The notes under the pieces were generated by a model. The model saw nothing but the letters and a program-made list of their open reading frames with translations. It searched no databases and was not told where the DNA came from. From Rhodamnia argentea (taxonomy: Eukaryota; Streptophyta; Magnoliopsida; Myrtales; Myrtaceae), in assembly GCF_020921035.1 (NCBI RefSeq), contig NC_063157.1, forward strand, positions 4,956,501 through 5,020,500: a stretch of 64,000 nt of DNA. The letters run 5' to 3'. A program made the translations under genes and the position numbers. Shown here piece by piece: positions 1 to 9,886 of this stretch. The first letter of the stretch is position 1. Every line of letters starts with the position of its first letter.

Positions 1-1240
1 TGACAAGTTTATCTTTCCCCACGGATTTCATAATTCTTGATATGAAGGAAGATTTTAAGGTACCACTTATCTTAGGTCGACCTTTTCTAACAATAGGAAG
101 AGCTCTTATTGATGTACAACAAGGGAAGCTGATTCTTAGAGTTCAAGATGATGTTGTTACCTTTAATGTTTTTAAAGCCATGAAATATCCCTCTAATGAT
201 AATTATTGTTTTAGAATTGAGACAGTTGACAAGTTGGTGAATAAGGTTTTTCAAAAAAAAAAAATTCAAGGATCCAATTGAAGCATGTCTAGTTCAATCA
301 AGGGACAAAGAAATTGAGAATGAGAAGATAAAGGAGTACACAAATTTTATGGAGGCAAATCCACCATATTCAAGGCAAAATGCAACAAAATTTGAGGAGT
401 TGGGACAACACTCAACAAAGCCTAAACCATCAATTGAAGAGCCTCCGATTCTTGAACTCAAACCCTTACCTTCTCATTTAAAATATGCTCATTTAGATGG
501 AGTCTCTTCTTTGCCAGTAATTATATCTTCTTTTTTGACAGATTTGATGGAGAAGAAAGCGCTCAGAATATTGAGAGAGCATAAAGATGCAATTGGATGG
601 AAAATAGCTAACATCAAGGGAATTAGCCCTTCGCTTTACATGCACAAAATTTTGATGGAGGAACAATACAAACCCACTATCCAACCTCGGAGGTGTTTGA
701 ACCAAAAAATGCAAGAAGTAGTAAAAATTGAGGTAATTAAGTTACTTGATGTAGGGATCATCTATCTTATATCCGATAGTTCCTAGGTAAGCCTTGTGCA
801 AGTGGTAACAAAGAAAGGAGGTATGACTATTTAAAAAAATGACAACAATATGTTGATTCCAACTAGGACGATTCTTGGGCGGTGTGTGTATGAATTACAG
901 AAAATTGAATTATGCCACTAGAAAAGATCACTTTCCTTTACCATTGATTGATCGGATGTTGGAAAGACTTGTAGGGCATGAGTTCTATTATTTTCTTGAT
1001 GGATATTAAGGGTATAATCAGATTCCTATTGCATTAGAAGATCAAGAGAAAACTATTTTCACTTGTCCCTATGGTACCTTTGCTTTTAGAAGAATGGCCT
1101 TTGGTCTTTGTAATGCACCAGCTATATTTCGGAGATGCATGATGGCTATTTTTTCTGATATGGTTGACAAATAGATTGAGATTTTCATGGATGATTTTTC
1201 TGCTTTTGGCTCATAATTTGATTCTTGTTTAAATAATTTG
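1..1240 (+). pseudogene. gypsy protease and reverse transcriptase remnant
   Basis: An open frame through 281 carries the end of a retropepsin-like domain (LGRPFLTIGRALIDV). It is thrown out of frame by the A-tract near 252-264. From 349 the RT amino-terminal part follows in another frame, with HKDAIGW and the primer-proximal PRRCLNQKMQEVV region, ending at a stop at 784-786. Beyond this the RT core is readable only in pieces. RRMAFGLCNAPA is near 1090-1125 and the catalytic FMDDF is near 1186-1200, each broken by stops. The protein cannot be made from this copy. Confidence 0.85.
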
Positions 1241-2201
1241 GCTTTGGTCTTACAAAGATGTGAGAAGACTAACCTCGTTTTGAATTGGGAGAAGTGCCAT
1301 TTTATGGTGCGGGAAGGAATAGTGCTCGAGCATAAGATCTCTAAAAATGGAATTGAAGTCGATCGCGCCAAAGTGGAGGTTGTTGCTAAATTGTCTCCAC
1401 CAACATCTGTGAAACTTGTCGGAGGATTTTTGGGGCATGCGGGATTCTACGGGCCGTTTATAAAAGATTTTTCAAAAATTGCTAAACCCCTATCTAATCT
1501 TTTGATAAAAGATGCACCATTTAATTTTTCTGATGAATGCGTGCAGGCTTTTAATGCTTTAAAGGAAAAGTTAGTGTCGGCACCAATCATAGCAACACTA
1601 GAGTGGGATTTACCTTTTGAGCTGATGTGTGATACTAGCGATTTTGCAGTGGGAGCTGTCTTGAGACAAAGAAAGAATGGAGTTTTTCAAATCATTTACT
1701 ACGCCAATCGAACCTTATCGGGTGCACAATTGAATTATTCAACAACAGAAAAAAGAACTTTTGGCGGTAGTTTTTGTTTTTGATAAATTTCGTTCTTATT
1801 TAATTGGCTCGAAAGTTATAGTTTATTCTGACCACTCTGCTCTTAAGTATCTACTGGAAAAGAGGGAATCAAAACCCCGGTTGATCAAGTGGATTCTATT
1901 GCTGCTGCCAGAATTTGATTTGGAAATCAAAGATAAGAAGGAGACTAAAAATCTAGTTGCGGATCACTTATCTAGAATCCCGAATTCAAAGGAAGAGGTA
2001 AGCCCAATTCTAGAAGAGTTCCTCGATGAGAAAATTTTTTCCATCAAATCCACAAACATTCCTTGGTATGCTGAATTTGCGAATTATTTGAGAAGTAATG
2101 TTCCTCCTTTTGAATTGTCATATCAACAAAAGAAAAAAAATTCTTTTCTGATGTTAAAAATTATTTTTGGGAAGAGCCTTTCTTGTTTAAGTATGTGCTA
2201 A
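1238..2201 (+). pseudogene. gypsy RT thumb/connection and RNase H remnant
   Basis: The open frame from about 1238 holds the LTR-element signature after the RT core (LGHAGFYGPFIKDFSKIAKPL). RNase H follows, beginning near 1605, with the first catalytic Asp region seen as MCDTSDFAVGAVL. A frameshift at about 1760-1783 moves the rest of RNase H into another frame, where [11 protein letters not shown] and VADHLSRIP are visible. The coding frame is lost near 2201. The domain order fits Ty3/gypsy pol. Confidence 0.86.
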
Positions 2202-2235
2202 TCAAATAATAAGGAGATGTGTTCCAGACAAAGAG

Positions 2236-3556
2236 ATGACAAGCATTTTACATCATTGTCATGACGGAGAGGCAAGTGGTCATTTTGGTGCCACCAAAAC
2301 TATAGCTAAGGTTTCACAGTTTAGATTTTATTGGCCCACACTTTTTAAAGATGCATATTCCTATGTTGCTTCATTTGATCGGTATCAGCGAATGGGAAAC
2401 ATTTCTAGGAAAAGTGAGATGCCTTTAAACTACATTGTTGTGTGTGAATTATTTGATGTTTGGGGTATTGATTTCATGGGACCTTTTACACCTTCTTGTG
2501 GGAATTTATACATTCTGGTTGATGTGAAGCATGCATCTAAGTAGGTAGAAGCTGTAGCATTACCAACAAATGATGCTAAGGTTGTGGTTAAATTCTTGAA
2601 AAAATATTTTTACCCGATTTGGCACACCTAGGACAATCATAAGTGATAGGGGGACACATTTTTGCAACAAACAGTTTGAAGCACTTTTAAGTAAGTACGA
2701 AGTCACCCATAAGGTTGCAACACCTTATCATCCTCAAACTAGTGGTCAAGTAGAGGTTTCAAATAGGGAAATCAAGAGAATTTTAGAAAAAACAGTGAAT
2801 GCCTCTAGGAAAGATTGGTCAATGAAATTTGATGATGCACTTTAGGCCTATAGGAAAGCTTTCAAAACCCAATCGGGATGTCTTCTTTTAGGCTAGTATT
2901 TGGGAAAGCTTGTCATTTACTGGTGGAACTAGAGCATAGAGCATATTGGGCTTTGAGATTTCTAAATTTTGACATACAATCCATAGGTGAAGGAAGATTA
3001 TTGCAACTGAATAAATTGGAGGAATTTTTTTTTTTTTTTTGATGACCCAAGGAACCCCCGCACGGCCGGCAGCCGGGGGGTAAACCCCGGGGGCAACACG
3101 TGCTAGCCACCACACACGTGCCACCGGGTAAGTCACCCTGCGACGCCTCTGGGATTTGAACATTCGACCTTTTGCGAGAGGAAGAGTGCGCAAGCCAGCT
3201 GCGCCACCCAGGTGGGTGGTAATAAATTGGAGGAATTTCGCAATGAGGCTTATGAAAATGCTAAGATGTACAAGGAGCGTACAAAAAGTTGGCATGACAA
3301 GCAAATATTCGGAAGAGAGTTCGAAATTGGGCAAAAAGTTTTACTTTATAACTCTCGTCTTAAAATTTTTCCAGGAAAGTTACAATCCCGATGGCCTGGT
3401 CCTTTCACGGTTACACAGGTATTTCCGTACAGAGCAGTTAAAGTTGCAGATAACACGAAGGGCACATTCAAGGTGAACAATCAACGTCTAAAGCCCTACT
3501 TTGAAGGTGGATACAACAAGCAAAAAACCACCATTGAACTTCATCCTCCAGAATAG
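2236..3556 (+). pseudogene. gypsy integrase remnant, split by a SINE
   Basis: The HHCC finger begins with CHDGEASGHFG near 2260-2290. The usual CxxC pair, however, reads F-D-R-Y, so both zinc-binding cysteines are lost. The first catalytic Asp lies in WGIDFMGPF near 2460, the second near 2648 in a tract reading SDRGTHF, and the Glu near 2753 within [12 protein letters not shown]. Stops occur at about 2542 and 2845. The C-terminal part (3212-3556) resumes after the SINE and ends at a TAG at 3554-3556. If the SINE plus one target duplication is removed, the local frame across the insertion is continuous, so it landed in what was still a recognisable coding region. Confidence 0.87.
3010..3238 (-). 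mobile_element. tRNA-derived SINE with 18-bp target-site duplication
   Basis: The SINE body is 3028-3220 on the minus strand, ending in an A-tail seen as the T-run at about 3024-3040. Identical 18-bp direct repeats (AATAAATTGGAGGAATTT) flank it at 3010-3027 and 3221-3238. Near its 5' end an RNA polymerase III box A (TGGCGCAGCTGG, 3195-3206) fits the tRNA consensus. Box B (TGTTCAAATCC, 3152-3162) follows about 32 bp downstream. Length, internal promoter, A-tail and target duplication together define a tRNA-derived SINE. The family is unnamed here; the first bases after box A resemble the widespread plant Au-type SINEs only loosely. Confidence 0.92.
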
Positions 3557-3718
3557 TGACATCTGAGATAGTTTGGTTGAAAACTATAAAGCAAATGCTT
3601 CTTGGGAAGCAACCCAAGCATTTTCATTATATTTTTTCGTTAATGTTTTAAATTCATTTTTTTTGCAAAAAAAAAAAATTGCAAAAAGTAAAAAGAAAAA
3701 AAGATTATTTTTTTCTCT

Positions 3719-4521
3719 ATTTTATGTAGGGGTGTGCATGGTCCGGGCCGGTCCGGTCCCGGTATGGAACCGGGGACCGGACTAGTAGTCCCGGTCCCCA
3801 AATTTTCAAGACCACAGACCGGACCGGGGCCGGACAAGACCGGGACCGGTGGTCCGGTCCGGTCCCGGTCCTGGCCCGGTGGGACCGCTAATATTAGCTA
3901 CTTATAAAAATCTAACTCTTTGAATACAATATCCTTCAATTGCATGTTAATTTATAATCTATACCCCCTGTTGAATAAAAAAAAAGTTGGAATATCAATG
4001 ATTATGGGGTTTTACTTGAGATCGAAGCAAAAAAGTGAGGATGAAGGCAAGGAGAGGATATGGCGAGAGGAGTGACGAGTCGACGGTAGGCGGGACTGCA
4101 AGAAGAGCAAGTGGAAAGGTGAAGGTGAGACGTGAGCAAAGAAGCGAAGGCGAGACGTGAGCGGAGAGGCAACAAGGAGACGCAAGCGGAGAGGACTTAG
4201 GAAAATTAGGTTAACTAGGTCATGTTAACTAGTTCTTTTTTTCTTTTTTATTATTGGATTATTTTGTTTGAAGTCAAACATTTCTAATTATTTTTAAAAT
4301 TTTATGAATCTCTATATATATTTTGAACGGTCCGGTCCAGGCAGTCCGGACCGTTCCCATCCACCATGGACTCAAGGACCGGACCGCCCGGTCACCGGTT
4401 CCATTTATTGGGACCGGGGACCAGACCACCCCCCTCAAGGACCGGACCAACCCGGCCGGTCCGGTCCGGTCTCAGTCCGGTCCTAGCCGGTCCGGTCCAA
4501 TTTGCACACCCTAGTTTTATG
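3719..4521. mobile_element. Non-autonomous hAT-type element (787 bp) inside the gypsy element
   Basis: The element spans 3727-4513. It starts TAGGGGTGTGCA and ends TGCACACCCTA, which are inverted repeats. The subterminal regions are strings of CCGGTCC/GGACCGG. Flanking 8-mers ATTTTATG (3719-3726) and GTTTTATG (4514-4521) match at 7 of 8 positions, the duplication size expected for hAT transposition. The interior is AT-rich, with a GA/GC-rich stretch at 4030-4200 and no transposase, so mobility would need a source elsewhere. Confidence 0.85.
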
Positions 4522-5940
4522 CAGGTTAAATTTCTTTCTTGAGGTATCAATTTGTTGCGGTTTTCTTTATCAAGGCCATCCATGGACACAGCCTAAAACA
4601 AGGGGAGTTTTCTTGTTCCTATTTTTATTTTGTCTTTTATATTGAGGACAATGCTCCATTCAAGTTTGGGGGGAGATAAAACTTTTGCTAAATCAAATCT
4701 GAAATTTTGTGTCATGATTCATGCTTTCTTTCATGGTTGCATTCCTTGTTGTGAATTTTTGCGATTCTTAGGAAAATTTAAATTTTATTCAAACTATGTG
4801 AGTTAATTTTGATTTTGATTATGTTGATCCACTTACCGAGCACTAAAAGTCCTTAATTTTTGAGTTTTGTGTGCATCCAGAGAACATTCACGTGAAGTGT
4901 GTGATTTTCTTAAATGTCACCCAAATCTTAGAATTTGTTTGATTTTCTCTTGAGGCGAAATCCTAGGCTACATCTAACTGAGAAAATGATTTAGGAAATT
5001 TTTTTTTTGGACCTATTGAGCTTTTCAAGCCAACCCTATTTATTTATCTCTAGTCACCTTGTTGAGCCTTAATTCTTATCCAATTTTTCATTGACACCCA
5101 CATGATTTTAGCTTAGCTTTTGCCAAATTATACCATTATCCCACGCCCATGAACATGTTGATTTTTAGGATAAAAGTTTATTTGAGCATAATAGCAAGTT
5201 GGGAGGAAGGGTGGAGCAACAAAAAAAAAAATCGATTGCTATTGTTGTTTGTCGTGTATCATTTAAAAAAATTGCTTTTATGGTTCCCTATCCAACTTTC
5301 AATTGAGCGAGCCTTTTGGATACTCGATGGGTTGTGAATATTCATGTTATATCAAGAGGGATTTAGGGAGGAACTCTGCCACAAAGCAAAGAAAAAAAAG
5401 AGAGAAAAAAAAGAAAGGAAAAAAAAAAGAAAAAAAAAGGGAATGATGAGAAGTGGTGGTAGAAAGATTATATTCAAGTAGTGAAATTGGGGATTGTGGC
5501 ATGGACTCTAATTATATCCTAGAAATCAATGTGTTGATGGGTGGTTCGAGCTTAAATTTTCCTTTATCTCACCGTTAGCCCAGCCTTACATTACAACTTG
5601 AGAAAGTCCTATTGATTTTGGGTTGGATGATTAGCTTACATTAGTGGAGAGAGGAGTGAAAAGCAAACTTATAAAATTTGGTCATATTATAGAGAGTTTT
5701 TGAGAAGTTGCATACCAATGTGAATTTATCTGGATTGCATATAATTCAAAAAGATGGACACACACACACTTGGATCACATAGTTAGAATTAATCTTAACT
5801 TATTTTCAATGTTTGGATGAAATTTGCGTTTTTCTTTGAATTGTGAATTACAACAATTATGGAAGAATGTCATGGAAGAATTTGATATGTGTTATATGTT
5901 GCTTTTGCACGGGACTAGCAAAATGTTAATTTTGGGGGTT
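4514..5940. other. Gypsy 3' untranslated region and polypurine tract
   Basis: This non-coding stretch lies between integrase and the 3' LTR. It carries the ATTGAGGACAATG/AAGTTTGGGGGGAG signature near 4640-4676, an impure A/G simple repeat at about 5383-5440, and a purine-rich tract (TTTTGGGGGTT) immediately before the LTR at 5941, where plus-strand DNA priming would occur. I see no second open reading frame of substance. Confidence 0.6.
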
Positions 5941-7178
5941 TGATAACTCTAGAAAATAGAGTTATTTTACCTATTTTAGGCAACAAATAATATAATATCT
6001 TAGAGAAAATATTTGAATTTCCTTCTATTTATTCAAATTTTCCTTGTTTGTATAGGATAATGATATATGAAGAAGATAAGGAAAAAAAGAGAGAAGGAAA
6101 TCAAGATGTTACCAGCAGAATCGTTAGAAGATAGAAACCAAATTGTCGGAAGATTGCCTTGTTTTTAAGATATCTTGATGTTATCCTTAGTGATTTAGTT
6201 GTTTTTAGGATATCTTAATGTTATCTTTAGGATTTTTATTTTATTCGAGAGTCTTGAATGTTACTCTAGAGGGAGGATAAAAAAAAGAGTTTGGGAGAAA
6301 CGTCTACGTTTTGTACTTTTTTGCATGTTCTTTTATTTTTGGAGTTTTTCGAGTATTTTGAAGAGAAGACAAAGTGCTGACAAAACTCTTGCTCTTTGAT
6401 TCAAGATGTATGATTTAATTTATATTTTTGTTTCTTCTTCTATTATGTTCTAATTTTCTTTCGTTAGGGCTACGATGTAGCCCGATCATGATGATATGAA
6501 TTTCTTAATGTTTATGTTTTGCAAGGGATTTCATTCATGTGAGTTATATATTATTGTGCTTAATGCTTTTAGGTGATTGGCCACCATTTAAATGATCCGA
6601 TGTACATGTTTGAGATTGAGAAGTGATAATATGCAATTGCTTATTATAATATATAACCATGAATTATAATGTGGATAGAAATATACCGTGTTATTTATGT
6701 AGCTTTCGGCGATAAGGTAATCAAAAAGACTCATTGTAAATCTGGAATATTCATAGATTTTAATGCAGTTATATTTATTTAAATTTACATAGAGACATAG
6801 TGGATTGATAAACTGAGTAGGTTTACTATACTTAGAGATAGGATAGTAAATAGCAGAGGAAATTCCGCTATCACATGTTTGATATCATTCTTGTATGCGT
6901 AAAGATCTGAAATTCATGTTTAGTGGTTATAGTGAAATCGGATGCTCTAACGTATTTATTTGATTGATTTACTGCATCTAGTTCCGAACTTTTACTTTTA
7001 GGATTGTTAATTTTATTTTATTCTCAATTTTATTTTTACTTGTTAGATAAATTTTAGAATTAGTCCATTTTTAGTATTTAATTGGTTTATTAATCATCAA
7101 TCTCTATGGGACGATAACTTTTCTCATCATTATATTACTTGTTTGACACGTACACTTGCGTTGAGAATTTTGTGAACA
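5941..7178 (+). repeat. 3' LTR of the Athila-like element
   Basis: The LTR starts TGATAACTCT right after the purine tract and is taken to end ...GTGAACA at 7178, about 1.24 kb. Only one copy is in the window, so the right edge rests on the TG...CA rule and on the sudden change to a different element tail after 7178. The family-typical TGGGACGATAACTTTTCTC lies near the right edge. Confidence 0.65.
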
Positions 7179-8115
7179 CCGACCAAGAAGCGTAACCGAC
7201 AGAATCGAAGCAAGAAGGATCGCCAACGCCATCCAACTCAAGCCATCACCCCGGGACAGGAGCACCGAGGACGTCACTCGATGTAGTGGGGGAGAATATC
7301 ATGATCCGGAAAAATCCTCACTCGAGGATCGATCGTGATTCGATTAGCCAACCATGCAATGAATCAATTCGTGGTCAATCATGTGAATCACCCAACATCA
7401 GCCCACTTGACCAAGCATCAGCCAAGATGGTCGAATAGGCGGAGCATCGGGATCATCCACGCATTAGTTGCTGTACGATGCAAACATCAACCAGAATCAA
7501 TTTGTGGATGATGCACGACTCATGCAGCCTGACTCATCGCATGATGCAAGACTCGTGCAACATCAAGTCGTGCACCATTCCACAGATGACCTAGCGAGTG
7601 ACCAACCGGGAGAGTGGGCAGCCGAACGGGCGCACGACCCCTCGCCTTCTAGAACACCCACGTGGGTTTGCAAAGCATCATCATCACACCATGGGGAACC
7701 CGAACAGCCAGCACCAATGCCAAGACTCATGCGCTGCAAGCCAAACTAATCAAACAAACACTACGAGATAAAACGGGCGAGCTGAAGAGTCTCCCAAGCT
7801 GCTGGCCATCTTGGATTATAAATAGACCCGAGCTTCACCATTGTAACTCACCTTGTTCACCATCCGCATCACTTTGCATCAATCGTGAATCATCTTGTAT
7901 CAACCGATCATCAATACAAATATCATCCATTCTCCCCACGACTTAGTCCCTCGATTCACTCTCGCACTCTCTGCCAAACACGAATCATGAGCATTGTGTG
8001 ATTCATCCTCAACCAAGGCTTGACTCGTGCGCATCATCATTCAATCCGCTGTGAATTACCACCCAAATGATGCGAGTCTCCACACGGTCGTGGTTCAAAC
8101 TCGAGGCCCGTGACA
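7179..8115 (+). mobile_element. Tail and 3' LTR of a second Ty3/gypsy element
   Basis: 7179-7297 reads like the end of a gypsy pol gene (GAGGACGTCACTC...GTGGGGGAGAAT, a typical pol end plus polypurine tract). The LTR is placed at about 7298-8115, beginning TATCATGATCC (a decayed TGTCA) and ending TGACA, which are inverted ends. A TATA box TATAAATAG lies at 7817-7825, a fitting place for the LTR promoter. The rest of the element is absent because the Athila-like element inserted at its left. Edges are inferred from one copy. Confidence 0.6.
7817..7825 (+). promoter_or_regulatory. Putative TATA box of LTR promoter
   Basis: TATAAATAG lies within the inferred second LTR. A transcript start about 30 bp downstream would put the repeat region inside the LTR as expected. 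This is sequence evidence only. Confidence 0.45.
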
Positions 8116-9124
8116 CAGGTCTGACTGTAGAGCACAAAGCTACGAATGTATGATGCACTTTCGTGTTTCCTTCTCAACGAAGACTTGGATTTCTTTGTCC
8201 AAGTCTTCGTCCACTTTAATTTTAATTTCAAAACCAGATTGACCAATCCCGTGCAATCATCTAATTCAATGATCGCATCTCGATGTAAGGCAAAACCACT
8301 TTGAAAATAGTTTGACCGCATGGTTATAAACTATTGGCTGGACTTATTAAAGATCAAAAATTTCATAAATCGGTAACATTTAGGATGATTTATTTAACAA
8401 TAGCTCCTTGACTCCCGCTGCACCATTCGAGTAACCAGTGTCAGATGGAACCTTTTGTCGCTGGTTCTGCTTTTGCTAATGCTTGTCGTGTCCTTGTGGG
8501 GGGGGGCGGGGGGAGCGGTGGGGGTGGAGGGGTGGTGGGAGCGGGGAAAAACCCAAAATGATTACGCAAGAGATGACCTCATCCGATTATGTGAATGAAG
8601 GTCTCATCTGTCCTTATCGATGATCGATTGGGTTCGGACCCATGTGAATTCAGTAATGAATCAATGTGTGGGCAAAGGAGAAAATCGCATCGAACAAAAC
8701 TGATTTCGAGTGCTCACATAAGTATCGACCCCCATTCATATGAAAAGATGGAAAAAAAAAAAAACACTCGTGGTCCAAACCATGAGAAGTTGAAATTTTG
8801 TGACTTTGCTTAGCTTCCAGTCTTGAAAGGAAAAAGGAGAAGCTGCTTGATCAAGAGGTAGAGAAGCCACATAACTTGATTCACATTTTCTTCTTGATTA
8901 GAGGGGCGTAGCGGCATTGGGAGAGAGGTCTCCATGCCAAAAAGGAAAGCAATCAAATGAAAGTGTAGAACGTGTTCTATTTTCTGATTTTTTTGTCCCA
9001 GTACGGAGATCTAACGGTCAAGATGGAAAGAGAGGGAGTTGCAGAGAAACCGGCACATACCAAGATCAATCTAGACAGGCAAGTCTAGCTCACAAGCAAC
9101 AAATGTCGGAATGGTTAACGTGGG
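8116..9124. other. Intergenic stretch with a G-run and duplicated ATPase flank
   Basis: There is no gene here. 8150-8450 is clearly similar to 15020-15470; both contain an AAGTCTTCG-rich segment, a GTGCAATCATCTAATTCAATGATCGCAT-like stretch and ATGATTTATTT. 8498-8546 is a G-rich run on the plus strand. 8590-9120 holds only short spurious ORFs. Confidence 0.55.
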
Positions 9125-9661
9125 GAAAAGTGTCAAAAAAGTCATAAATCTATTGTATTAGTGCCAATTTAGTACTAAACTTTTTATTGGTGCTAATTCG
9201 GTCCTAAACCTTTTCTACTGGTGCCAATTTAGTCCTAAATTTTTTGTATCTATGCCAATTGAGTCAATTTGGCCAATTTTGATCGGAAATCACTACAAGT
9301 GAACGTCAATTGTCCTACGTGGTACAGCTGACGCCAATGTGGACAATTTTTAATATTTTTAATAATTTTTAAGAATATTTTTTTAAAAAACCAAAAAATG
9401 CTTTAAAAAATTATTCAAAATATTTAAATAATATTTAAAAATGCCCAAGTCAATGTTAGCCGTGCCACGTAGGATAATCGATGTCCACGTCAGCGATTTT
9501 CGATCAAAATTAGCTTGATTAACTTAACTGGTATAAATACAAAAGATTTAGAACTAAATTGGCACAAATGTAAAAGGTTTAGGACTGAATTGGCACTAAT
9601 AAAAGTTTTAGGACTAAATTGGCACAATAGCAAAAGGTTGAGGACTTTTTTGACACTTTTC
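9125..9661. mobile_element. Fold-back MITE with long terminal inverted repeats (MULE-like)
   Basis: The ends are exact inverted repeats: GAAAAGTGTCAAAAAAGTC at 9125-9143 and its complement at 9643-9661. Inside each arm a roughly 30-bp motif (TGCCAATTTAGTCCTAAAC and variants) is repeated in tandem, on the left in one orientation and on the right in the other. The centre is AT-rich and non-coding. Long inverted arms made of tandem motifs suggest a Mutator-like non-autonomous element, but I could not find a clean 9-bp target duplication. It lies about 225 bp from the 3' end of the ATPase gene. Confidence 0.7.
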
Positions 9662-9886
9662 TCATGCGATACAACTATATAAAGCAAATTATATTGCCGG
9701 AATGATGTAAATATTGCTCGCAAGAAAATGTCGCATGGTTGATAGATCATGTAAATTGAGTTCATCTAGACTGTTGATCATTTAAATTTGCCATTTGATC
9801 CACATAATTAATGATTCGGATGACCATGCAGTAAGTTCCCTGCATCAATTTCTCTTCAATAATTACTAATCTTAGTTAATCGATAT

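Larger units (their letters stand above)
1..7178 (+). mobile_element. Decayed Ty3/gypsy (Athila-like) LTR retrotransposon, 3' portion
   Basis: The pol domains run in Ty3/gypsy order: protease, reverse transcriptase, RNase H, integrase. They are followed by a long untranslated stretch, a purine-rich tract and a 3' LTR. The gag region and 5' LTR lie outside the window. Wording such as VPLILGRPFL in the protease and the motif ATTGAGGACAATG near 4641 followed by AAGTTTGGGGGGAG are typical of Athila/Tat-clade elements. Many in-frame stops and frameshifts make it inactive. Two younger insertions sit inside it: a SINE at 3028-3220 and a hAT MITE at 3727-4513. Its right edge abuts the pol tail of another gypsy element, so it is nested. 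The clade is inferred from motif style, not from a tree. Confidence 0.88.

Noticed and set aside
8088..8100. GGTTCAAACTC resembling a Pol III box B
   Set aside because: No matching box A lies at the right distance and no tRNA fold or SINE structure surrounds it.
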